Assembly: GCF_022533585.1 (NCBI RefSeq)
Contig: NZ_CP092827.1
Location: 1,652,001 to 1,716,000 of the forward strand
Source: Pseudomonas sp. LS.1a
Lineage (GTDB): Bacteria; Pseudomonadota; Gammaproteobacteria; Pseudomonadales; Pseudomonadaceae
DNA: 64,000 nucleotides
Direction of reading: 5' to 3'
Made by a program: the position numbers and the translations under genes. Positions within the stretch are counted from its first letter, which is position 1, and each line of letters starts with the position of its first letter. Positions 27,080 to 34,742 of this stretch are shown piece by piece. Below the pieces are notes generated by a model, which was not told where the DNA came from, ran no database searches, and saw only the letters and a list, made by a program, of their open reading frames with translations.

Positions 27080-28807
27080 GGCCAGATGACCGAGTACCTG
27101 AACAGCGATGACGGCCTGCCGCATACCATCATCGATGCAACTTACAAGTCCAAGTACCTGTGGTGGAACACCCTGGCCCAGGTCGAGCGTTATCAGGACT
27201 GCTCGGGCAAGAGCACCTGGTACCGCTACGACGAGCGTCAGCACCTCGTCGCGGTGACCGATGCGCTGAACCAGACCACCACCCTGGAGCGCAAGCCCGA
27301 CGGCGAAGTGCTGCGCATCAGTCACCCGGACGGTAGCGCGGAAACCTTCACCTACAACGTCTACGGCCAGGTAATCAGCCACACCGACGGCAAGGGCCAG
27401 ACCACACGCCTGATGCGCACGGCCCGTGGCCTGCCGAGCAGCCGCCAGGATGCCAAGGGCCAGCGGGTGCGTTACGAGTACGACAAGGCCGTGCGCCTGA
27501 CCGCGCTGGTCAACGAAAACAACGCTACTTACAGCTTTGCCTACGACGCCTCGGACCGGCTGACTGAAGAAGTGCGGGTGGATAACCTGACCCGGCGTTT
27601 CAGCTACAACGTCGGTGGCCATCTGACCCGACTGGATGAGATTGGCTACGGTGAAAACGCCGAACGCCCGGAACGTCATACGCTGTTCGAGCGCGATGCC
27701 ATTGGCCGGCTGGTCGCCAAGATCAACCGCGATGCGAGCCAGACCTTCGCGTACGACGACGGCGACCGGCTGCTGAGCATTGAGCGGCAGCCGACCGGGA
27801 TCGGCAAGCAGCTTGGGATCAGCGAAGAAAAGCTGGAGTACGCCTACGATCTGCTGGGCCGGCTGACCAAAGAAGTCACCCCTGACGGCACGCTCGGCTA
27901 CGAGTACGACCCGCTCGGCAACCTGACCACCCTGACCCTGCCGGACGGTCGCAAGGTCAACCACCTGTACTATGGCAGTGGGCACCTGCACCAGTTGAAC
28001 CTGGATGGCCAGGTCATCAGCGATATGGAGCGTGATGACCTGCACCGCGAGGTGTACCGGACCCAGGGCAAGCTCACCAGCTGCTTTGGCTATGACGCCA
28101 TGGGGCGCAAGGCCTGGCAGTTTGCCTCGAACTTGCCGGCCGACAAGCTCTCGCAGGTGCACAACACCGGTATCAATACCTCGTTGCTGGTGGAGCATGC
28201 GTACAACCCGATCCACCGTCGCTATCAGTACGACCCGGCAGGTGAACTGGTGCGCACGCTGGACAAGCTGCGGGGCGAGATCAAGTACGAGTACGAAGCC
28301 AACGGGCAGTTGCGCAGCCGCGATACCGGCTCATTGGTGGGCAGCGAGGAATTCCGCTACGACGCGGCGGCCAACCGGCTGGACTTCAACGCGCGGCAGT
28401 TCGACAAGGTCAAGGACAACCGGATCAGACAGTGGCGGGATCAGGAGTACCGTTACGATCCGTGGGGCAACCTGATCGAGAAGCGCTCGGGGCATAGCAA
28501 GCTGCAGAGCTTTAGCTATGACTGCGAGAACCGGCTGGTGCGGGCGGAAACGTTGGTCAATGGCAAGCTGGAGAGTACCGGGCACTACCGTTACGACAGC
28601 CTGGGGCGGCGAATAGCCAAGCAGGCGGAAATCAACGGCGAAGTCGAGCAGAAGCGCTTCCTCTGGCAAGGGTTGAGGATGCTACGGGAGGAGACGCCGG
28701 GGCAGAGCATCCTGTACCTGTATGAGCCGGGTAGCTATGCGCCGTTGGCGCGGGTTGATCAGGCGGAAGGGGAGGAGCAGAAGCTCTATTACTTCCATAC
28801 TGACCAT
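27080..28807 (+). repeat. Rhs core direct repeat, copy 2
   Basis: Counterpart of the repeat that starts at 23847. The left junction is abrupt at GGCCAGATGACCGAG. After 28807 the two copies remain alignable for about 90 codons of the core end but diverge strongly before the tips become unrelated. Confidence 0.95.
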
Positions 28808-29527
28808 ATGGGGTTGCCGCTGGAACTGACGGATAGTAATGGCGAAATAGTCTGGCAAGTCTCATATCGGTGCTGGGGGTTGACTGACAAATTTATAGTT
28901 AATGATGTTGATCAGAATCTACGGTTCCAAGGTCAATATTTCGATGACGAAATAGGTTTTCATTATAATCTGTTTAGATTTTATGAGCCTGAAGTAGGGC
29001 GGTTTATCACACAAGACCCGTCGGGGATTTTAGGTGGGGATAATCTATATGCATATGCTCCGAACCCTATATCTTGGTTGGATCCTGCTGGTCTTTCGCC
29101 TAGTAAGCTTCTTGCTGCAGCCATGGCCAAAGCCGGAAACACGGTCCCGCCAGGGTATGCCGCACACCATCTCATTCCCACTAACGTTGTCAATAAATCT
29201 AGTCTAATTCAAGAGGCTATGAAGCGGGGGTTATATAATCCGAATGGCGCAAGTAATGGTTCGCCGTTACCTACGACTTCGGCTGAGTCATTAGCCTCAG
29301 GTAAGCCATTGCACAGTGGTGGGCACTTGGGGTCATATTATGATACTGCGCGAAACCGCTTGATGATAGCGGAGCAAAAAATTGGTACTCTAGCAGCAGC
29401 CTCTGATAAAGAGTTGCTCAGAAAAATTGGAGCTGTTGAGCGTAGTATGCGTATGAGTCTCGGGTCAGATACTATTCGATTACAAAGTAAAGATCCTAGG
29501 CCAAAAGGCACCCGCTCGACATGCTAG
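27086..29527 (+). CDS. Orphan Rhs module with AHH nuclease tip
   Basis: 813-residue open frame that begins inside the Rhs core; it lacks the PAAR domain and the front half of the cage. ATG 27086 is an internal Met of the core with no Shine-Dalgarno of its own, so expression as such is doubtful and it more likely serves as a donor cassette. The core ends GRFITQDPSGILGG and D666-PAGL. The 143-residue tip (671-813) has AHHLIP at 693-698, then NGASNGSPLP and HSGGHLGSYY: the AHH family of the HNH/EndoVII nuclease group. The tip is AT-rich. The cognate immunity gene follows after 8 bases. Confidence 0.78.
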   Translation: MTEYLNSDDGLPHTIIDATYKSKYLWWNTLAQVERYQDCSGKSTWYRYDERQHLVAVTDALNQTTTLERKPDGEVLRISHPDGSAETFTYNVYGQVISHTDGKGQTTRLMRTARGLPSSRQDAKGQRVRYEYDKAVRLTALVNENNATYSFAYDASDRLTEEVRVDNLTRRFSYNVGGHLTRLDEIGYGENAERPERHTLFERDAIGRLVAKINRDASQTFAYDDGDRLLSIERQPTGIGKQLGISEEKLEYAYDLLGRLTKEVTPDGTLGYEYDPLGNLTTLTLPDGRKVNHLYYGSGHLHQLNLDGQVISDMERDDLHREVYRTQGKLTSCFGYDAMGRKAWQFASNLPADKLSQVHNTGINTSLLVEHAYNPIHRRYQYDPAGELVRTLDKLRGEIKYEYEANGQLRSRDTGSLVGSEEFRYDAAANRLDFNARQFDKVKDNRIRQWRDQEYRYDPWGNLIEKRSGHSKLQSFSYDCENRLVRAETLVNGKLESTGHYRYDSLGRRIAKQAEINGEVEQKRFLWQGLRMLREETPGQSILYLYEPGSYAPLARVDQAEGEEQKLYYFHTDHMGLPLELTDSNGEIVWQVSYRCWGLTDKFIVNDVDQNLRFQGQYFDDEIGFHYNLFRFYEPEVGRFITQDPSGILGGDNLYAYAPNPISWLDPAGLSPSKLLAAAMAKAGNTVPPGYAAHHLIPTNVVNKSSLIQEAMKRGLYNPNGASNGSPLPTTSAESLASGKPLHSGGHLGSYYDTARNRLMIAEQKIGTLAAASDKELLRKIGAVERSMRMSLGSDTIRLQSKDPRPKGTRSTC

Positions 29528-29535
29528 GAGGAAAG

Positions 29536-30120
29536 ATGAACTATTATTCAATGTGTCATGAAGTAGTGGAAGGTGGCTATACAGATGGAGATGTAGTGTT
29601 CCACCCATCCCTATCTGATTATTATCAGATAGGGATAAGTCTCTCCTTGAATGGTGTGTCGGTTTCTGTGGTTTTGGATAAAAAGGTTCGCGCTCTTGGG
29701 TCTGATTTTTTCTTGACAACTTCCGGTGCTTTTTTTGTATCCCAGGAGTTTAAGGATGTTCTTGGGGAGCTAAATACTAACCTGCAGTTTTCCCCCGCAG
29801 ATGTAAAGCACTCTAATGGAAAGCCTACGGTCAAAAAGTATTATTTTATTCACGCTAATGACAGGTGCGCATGCTTTGACTACGGGCTATCGGAGTACTC
29901 TGGTAAGTCTTTGGTTATGAGTAAGATTAAGGCCGGTGAGCTGGCGGCTGATTACAAGGTCCGAGGCGTAAAGAAGATGTGTATTGATGAGACAAAGACT
30001 GGTTCGCTGGACCTTTTCTTTGTGGCAGGTGTGATCTGGATCGACCCTATTGTCTCAGAGGTATTGGTGCGCAAGATTGAAAGCAATAAATTGCTGGTCA
30101 GGTTCAGTGCTATTGGGTAA
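29536..30120 (+). CDS. Putative immunity protein for the AHH tip (Imm11/DUF1629-like)
   Basis: 194 residues. The ATG at 29536 has a strong AGGAGGA Shine-Dalgarno immediately upstream, so this gene can be translated on its own even if the orphan toxin is silent. An upstream in-frame ATG at 29521 is less likely. FFLTTSGAFFVSQEFKDVL and a later LFFVAGVIWIDPIVSEVL resemble the Imm11/DUF1629 immunity group; this is by eye and tentative. AT-rich like its partner. Confidence 0.62.
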   Translation: MNYYSMCHEVVEGGYTDGDVVFHPSLSDYYQIGISLSLNGVSVSVVLDKKVRALGSDFFLTTSGAFFVSQEFKDVLGELNTNLQFSPADVKHSNGKPTVKKYYFIHANDRCACFDYGLSEYSGKSLVMSKIKAGELAADYKVRGVKKMCIDETKTGSLDLFFVAGVIWIDPIVSEVLVRKIESNKLLVRFSAIG

Positions 30121-30211
30121 CTGAAAGCTGATAATTTACTTGTGCGTGATTTTCTATATGAATCGTTTATAGTTGGGTGGAATAACATACAGCTCGGGGT
30201 GACTGAGTAGA

Positions 30212-30409
30212 AGCCAGAGTACGCCTACGACCTGCTGGGGCGGCTGACCAAAGAAATCACCCCCGACGGCACGCTCGGCTACGAGTACGATCCGCTCGGC
30301 AACCTGACTACGCTGACCCTGCCGAATGGCCGCAAGGTCAACCACCTGTACTACGGCAGCGGGCACCTGCACCAGCTGAACCTGGATGGCCAGGTGATCA
30401 GCGACATGG
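30212..30409 (+). pseudogene. Rhs core fragment
   Basis: About 198 bases matching the rhs core at 24598-24795 with several substitutions, more than the 1.7-kb repeat shows, so it is older. Both ends are abrupt. It reads in the Rhs frame but meets a stop within about 25 bases of its right end. The 90 bases before it are AT-rich spacer. Confidence 0.88.
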
Positions 30410-30421
30410 CAGGCGGGCGAG

Positions 30422-30694
30422 GTGAATATTCATAAGCTGTCCAATATTATTTATCTGCCTAAGTATGAGGAGAACCATCCGGTGCGAACGGTGCATCGTG
30501 GCTCTCACGCGCAATATAATTCGGCTGTAGAGAAGAAGCTGGATATTATTCACGAATACGGCAAGAAAAATGGCTGGACCAAAGCGGACTACCAGAAGGC
30601 TATTCACGGAGTCATGGTTCATGAGAGAAAAGGTCTGCGTGCAGGTAAAACGATGCTGAATAAAAACTCTGTTCGGGGAGCGACTTGTGGCTAA
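30422..30694 (+). pseudogene. C-terminal fragment of an AHH-type toxin tip
   Basis: 90 residues from a GTG: LSNIIYLPKYEENHP, then HRGSHAQYNSAVEKKLD. The N-x-I-x-LP and H-x-G-x-H-x2-Y pattern is the second half of an AHH/HNH toxin domain; the AHH half and any leader are missing. It joins the upstream Rhs scrap in a different frame, so a deletion fused them. Its stop overlaps the next gene by 8 bases, as in an intact toxin-immunity pair. Confidence 0.68.
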
Positions 30695-31240
30695 AAATTT
30701 TATACTTTCTATTTCAGATGACTATCCTGAAAGTTATTGGCTGAAGACAAAGATGTTGTCTGGTGAGGATTCTGGGATTTTCAAAGAGTGCGTGGTTGTA
30801 AGCAAGGATATAAAAGTCTGTTTCGAGGGGCCGAAAAGGGTCAGTACTTCCAAGCTCCTTAGCTATGATTTTTTTTCAGTGATGGGCCCAATTTGATTTC
30901 GCCGCGGCTCTACGAACTAATGAGGAGAGAAAGTATTTCTGGTGTTCAGTTTGTGGATGCGGATCTACTGATAGGTGAGGCTTCCTATACTGGTTACAAG
31001 ATATTCAATGTTATAGGTAAATCACCAGCCTTTAACTTGAAAGAATCTGTTAGTGAGCCGTTACTTAGCTATATGCCAGATGGTCCGAGGTGGTTCAGTA
31101 AGATAGTTTTGGATAATGAGGCGGTGCTTTCTAGTGATGTCGTTAGGGCTGAAGAGGACAGCCCTACGATTGTGGTGACTGCTCGCGTCAAGTCTGTTTT
31201 GGAGAATGGCTTGGTGCGCGGGGTGCAGTTTAAGGATTAG
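30687..31240 (+). pseudogene. Imm11-like immunity gene, frameshifted at an 8-T run
   Basis: Two overlapping frames join into one protein. The first part (GTG 30687 to 30896, 69 residues) ends ..KLLSYDFF; the second (through 31240) continues SDGPNLISPRLYELM and GVQFVDADLL. The joined sequence has the Imm11/DUF1629 hallmark DF..GPnLISpRL and about 184 residues. The shift is at T8, 30869-30876; nine or six Ts would restore one frame. It could be decay, a read error, phase variation or -1 slippage on the T-run. Partner of the truncated AHH tip just upstream. Confidence 0.7.
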
Positions 31241-31391
31241 ATGCCTGTGCCGTCGAGTTTTCCCGAGAGTAATTTTCTGTGTAAATTTTTTGTTGTACGA
31301 CTTTGATGGCGTGATCTTTAACAGCTAAAATAGACTGGCTCTGCCAAATTGCTGGCGGAGCCAAATATTTTTAGGGCAAATACGGTCAGCG

Positions 31392-31652
31392 CAACCCGCA
31401 CGAGCAGGTGTACCTGGTGTGCACCGAGGGCGGCCACTACATCCTGCAAACGCGGGACAACCTGTTCTTCTACTTCGGCGAAGTGCCAGACACCAACACC
31501 GAAGTGCCGCTGCAACGCATCGAGAACGTTCTCGGTCACTTCCTGCATTTCACCCGCACGCCTGACGGTACGCTGACCGACATCAGCGCCACCGGCGGCA
31601 CCCGCGTACACCTGCACTACGACCACCCGCTGGGTCGCCTGACCGACATCAA
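31392..31652 (+). pseudogene. Rhs core fragment (N-terminal core)
   Basis: 261 bases nearly identical to rhs 22982-23242, a more N-terminal part of the core than the fragment 1 kb upstream, so the scraps are out of order. No tip or immunity gene follows. About 150 bases of AT-rich, gene-free DNA precede it. Confidence 0.9.
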
Positions 31653-31828
31653 TTGGTGAACAACGAATTTCTGATCGCGCCGATCTGGAAGCCTTGAGTG
31701 TTTCGTGACTTGGCTCTCGCTTTGCGGGAGGTATCAAGCTTGCCCTCAAAGGCATGCTGATTTACCCTCCGAACCGGCCATGATCATGGCTATTCGACAC
31801 TCATGGACGACGATCACAGGAGTCACCA

Positions 31829-32260
31829 ATGGAAGGCATCCCACAAACCCAATCCACCCCAGGCAACCTCAAGCCAAAATGGCGGGAGCGTTTCGCCTTC
31901 TTCGATCAGTACGGCGCACCCACCTCCGAGCCCTACAAAGCCGCTTTCCGCGCCTTGCCATTTGGCAAGAAGCTGCTGATCAACAACAACTTCATCGCCT
32001 TTTTCTTCGGCCCGATCTACTGGTTCGTGCTGGGGCTGTGGAAGAAGAACCTGGTCATGCTGGCCATCATGATCGCCATCGGCGTTCTCCTGAGCTACTA
32101 CGAGATCGCGACGGGTAGCGAGATCCCTCGCCCGGTGGATAACGGCATCAGCATGGCGTTTGCGTTTCTGTACAGCTTCCTGACCAACCGTGCCTACTAC
32201 CTGAAGCAGACCAAAGGGCAGCAGAGCTGGAACCCGTTCGAGGGGCAGCGGTTCATCTGA
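31829..32260 (+). CDS. DUF2628 family inner-membrane protein
   Basis: 143 residues. WRERFAFFDQYG and FGKKLLINNNFIAFFFGPIYWFVLGLWKKN match DUF2628. Two to three membrane segments (about 50-66, 70-88 and 105-120). GC content returns to the chromosomal norm, so it marks the right edge of the Rhs region. Function unknown; AGGAG lies 8 bases before the ATG. Confidence 0.82.
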   Translation: MEGIPQTQSTPGNLKPKWRERFAFFDQYGAPTSEPYKAAFRALPFGKKLLINNNFIAFFFGPIYWFVLGLWKKNLVMLAIMIAIGVLLSYYEIATGSEIPRPVDNGISMAFAFLYSFLTNRAYYLKQTKGQQSWNPFEGQRFI

Positions 32261-32315
32261 GCCGTCAGCCAGTTCAACCGGTGCTCGCAGGTTGATGAAG
32301 CCCTGATCACGGTCT

Positions 32316-32432
32316 CTGTAGGAGCGGCCTCGTGTCGCGAAAGGGCCGCAAGGCGGCCCGGCGATTTTGCGGTGATGCGCAGATCCTGGGGGCGCTTCGC
32401 ACCCCTTTCGCGACACAAGGCCGCTCCTACAG
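32316..32432. repeat. REP-like pair, second family
   Basis: CTGTAGGAGCGGCCTCGTGT..CGCGAAAGGG and its inverse ending CCGCTCCTACAG. The core GTAGGAGCGGCC differs from the TGTGGGAGCGGG family found elsewhere in the window, so two REP families coexist. Confidence 0.8.
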
Positions 32433-32460
32433 GGGTCGCGCATGTCTTGGGGCTGTGTAG

Positions 32461-32726
32461 TCAGTGCCGGGTGATATCCCCGGTTTGCCGGTGCAACAGC
32501 AACTCGGCCAAGGCCTTGGTCATCTGTACGTGATGCACCGCGTTGACCAGTATGTTGATGCCGGGCTCGCCGGCATTGGCGCAGATGTATTCGTCCAGCG
32601 AGTCTTCGATGCCGGCCATCAGCTGGAGGGGTGGATCAGGGCGTCAACCGAGGGTGTGTCCTGGTTGATGGTGTAGAAGGGGCGGGCCGTTAGTTTTACG
32701 GGTGGATCGGGGACGATCTTTTTCAT
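32461..32726 (-). pseudogene. DUF3077 family protein, frameshifted
   Basis: Reads MKKIVPDPPVKLTARPFYTI to ..DALIHPSS then a stop. One base shifted, it continues QLMAGIEDSLDEYICANAGE and GINILVNAVHHVQMTKALAE to a stop at 32461. The joined 88-residue protein matches the DUF3077 family of Pseudomonas, small proteins of unknown role. The extent is two bases over a codon multiple, so one base is missing, most simply a C (G on the plus strand) at about 32622-32632. Decay or read error cannot be separated here. Confidence 0.72.
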
Positions 32727-32930
32727 GATTCAAACCCTTTGCTTGATCAGAGAATGCCACCACCGCAACCTTCTCACGGGTTTAGGTGGCAGCCGTGCGC
32801 GGGGTGAGAAACCGAGGAAGCAAAGGAAAACTCGGCCAGACCGAAGTCTGCCCGCGCGCGGCCGCCATGAAAGCTGACGGAATTTGCTTATCGTCGGGTT
32901 CTCACACCCGGTCACCGAAGCGACCCGGAA
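32727..32930 (-). promoter_or_regulatory. Structured leader upstream of the DUF3077 gene
   Basis: On the minus strand this region can fold into a series of hairpins. They are GGUCGC-UUCG-GUGACC (32925-32910), CGGGU/ACCCG with a 6-base loop (32910-32895), CAGAC-UUCG-GUCUG (32850-32837), CCGAG/CUCGG just after it, and UUCUCAC/GUGAGAA (32811-32772). Two are closed by the very stable cUUCGg loop. It ends about 45 bases before the DUF3077 ATG. A 61-codon minus frame (start at 32915) crosses it; I cannot tell whether it is translated. Confidence 0.5.
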
Positions 32931-33045
32931 ACGTTATCCGTGAGGTGTTTCCCCGACAACAGCGATAGTTCGGCAGCGCGCGTAGGATAATTCCTAAGCG
33001 GGTTGATCTTGAAGCATTGGGGTGCAGGTTCAGAAATATCTTACG

Positions 33046-33100
33046 GTGGCACCGGCTGCGCCGGTGTTCGCGGGCACGCCCGCGAAGAGGCCTGCACAGG
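33046..33100. repeat. Single REP unit after batD
   Basis: GTTCGCGGGCACGCCCGCGAA with a flanking ACCGGCTGCGCCGGT hairpin, just past the batD stop. It may form the 3' end of the moxR-bat transcript. The stretch 32931-33045 before it shows no other element. Confidence 0.8.
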
Positions 33101-33107
33101 CAGCACA

Positions 33108-34742
33108 TCACTTGGGATAGAGCGGCGGCAGGCTGCCGTTCTCGCCCGCTGGCAACAACACCTGCTCAGCCGGCGGTATCGTCCCAATCGCCCGCCACAA
33201 ATCCTCACCCTGCCAATACTGCCCGCTCTCGCTATACAGCGCCCCGTTCAACCCATCCAGTGCATCCGACAACGGCACGAACCGCGCCGCCATCTCGGCC
33301 AGGGTTTCCGGCTGCTGGCGGGCCCAGGCGTCCAGCGCCTGGCGGGTTGCCTGTGGGTCGTTGGCCTGGCACGCGCGCTTGAGATCATCCAGCAAGGTAC
33401 GCGGGCTCGGCCCGGCCTGCGCGGCGCGCAGCACCGCTGGCTGCGAGCGGGCGCGCCACCACAGGGCAAAGCCCAGCACGGTGGTGAGGGCGAACACCAG
33501 GGTGGCCAGCTGCCAGGGCCACAGCAAGCTGCTGGCATTGCTGTTGTCGCCAACCGGGGTGTCGGCGCTCAGCGCCGGGTTGTCCTGCACATTCAGCGTA
33601 CGCGCCGGCAGGCTGCTGTGCTCCAGGTGGTCTTCGCGGGTGTTCCACCAGGCCACTTCCAGCGCCGGCAGGGCCAGCGTACCGCTGTGGGTCGGCACCA
33701 GGGCTTCGCGCTCTTCGCGGTTGGCGGTCATGCCGCGGTCGCTGATTTCGTTGCGCAGCAATGGCTGGTCGGGGTACCGGCGCAGGCCGGTGATTTCGGT
33801 GGCTGGCAGCGGTGGCAGCTGGGTGCTGGACAAGCCTTCGGCACGCAAGGTGATGTTGCGGGTCAGCGAGTCGCCAATCTGCACCTGCGGGTTGCCAGGG
33901 TCGGGGTTCCAGTGCTCTTCCAGGGTCAGGCTGCGGGCCGGTAGCCACGGCACGCCAGCCGGCCAGGCCGCCGGAATCGGCCGTACGGCCAGGCGTAACG
34001 GCAGCGAGCTGACCTGCACCTGGTGGCCGGCCCGGGCCGTGCCGTTGGTTTGTGGGGCTTCGTCCGGGCTGGCGGCGGCGGTAGCGGTGAAGGTCAGCGG
34101 CGGGATGTCGAGGGTGCCGCTTTGCTGGGGATACACGGCATAGCGGGTTTCGATCACGCCGTGACGGACGCCGTTGATTTCCTTTTCATAGGTGCGCGAT
34201 TCACCCAGCGGTTCGACTTTGGCGTTCTCCAGTTGCAGCGGGCTGAGGCTGCTGTCGTCGTACAGTGCCACCGAATGGTAGATGCGCAGGGTGAGTACGG
34301 CCTGGGCCTGGACGTAGACCTCGTTGCTGTCGAGCGTGGCTTCGATGAACACCTGCGAGGCGCTGTCCTGGCGGCTGGCGTCGGCCTGCAGCACTTGCAG
34401 TTCGATGGCCTGGCTGTGCGACTGGCCCAGTTGCAACTCGGGGATACGCAGGCTGCCACTGCGCCGTGGCAGCAGGGTGATGATCCAGCGGGTGCTGGCG
34501 CGGGTTTCGCCGTCGAGGCTGTGCAGGCTGTTCAGCTGGCGCGTGCCGCGCACTTCGAAGTCACCCTCCAGCGCGCGCAGGTCGGGCTTGCCGAACTGGG
34601 TGACGTCCTGGCTTTCCAGGGTCAGCTCCAGGCTTTCGCCAGCTTCCAGGCGGGTACGGTCAACGCTGGCCTGCAGCACTGGTTCGGCCTGGGCCAGCAC
34701 GGCCCAGAGCAGGCTGAGGAGAAAGACGCCGAAGCGACTCAT
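33108..34742 (-). CDS. BatD-like exported/membrane protein
   Basis: 544 residues, last gene of the MoxR-Bat operon. A signal peptide (MSRFGVFLLSLLWAVLAQA) precedes BatD Ig-like repeats (VDRTRLEAGESLELTLES, LPRRSGSLRIPELQLG, VYPQQSGTLDIPPLTF). A membrane helix lies at about 396-415 (WPWQLATLVFALTTVLGFALW), followed by a cytosolic tail. Bat proteins work with MoxR ATPases in envelope or complex assembly and stress tolerance. Its ATG overlaps the upstream gene's stop by 4 bases. Confidence 0.88.
   Translation of the reverse strand: MSRFGVFLLSLLWAVLAQAEPVLQASVDRTRLEAGESLELTLESQDVTQFGKPDLRALEGDFEVRGTRQLNSLHSLDGETRASTRWIITLLPRRSGSLRIPELQLGQSHSQAIELQVLQADASRQDSASQVFIEATLDSNEVYVQAQAVLTLRIYHSVALYDDSSLSPLQLENAKVEPLGESRTYEKEINGVRHGVIETRYAVYPQQSGTLDIPPLTFTATAAASPDEAPQTNGTARAGHQVQVSSLPLRLAVRPIPAAWPAGVPWLPARSLTLEEHWNPDPGNPQVQIGDSLTRNITLRAEGLSSTQLPPLPATEITGLRRYPDQPLLRNEISDRGMTANREEREALVPTHSGTLALPALEVAWWNTREDHLEHSSLPARTLNVQDNPALSADTPVGDNSNASSLLWPWQLATLVFALTTVLGFALWWRARSQPAVLRAAQAGPSPRTLLDDLKRACQANDPQATRQALDAWARQQPETLAEMAARFVPLSDALDGLNGALYSESGQYWQGEDLWRAIGTIPPAEQVLLPAGENGSLPPLYPK

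Noticed and set aside
31408..31659. 83-codon frame as an independent gene
   Set aside because: It is a displaced piece of Rhs core, identical to 22998-23242, with no start signal.
32464..32676. Plus-strand 70-codon frame
   Set aside because: Antisense to the DUF3077 gene, whose two minus-strand halves match a known family.
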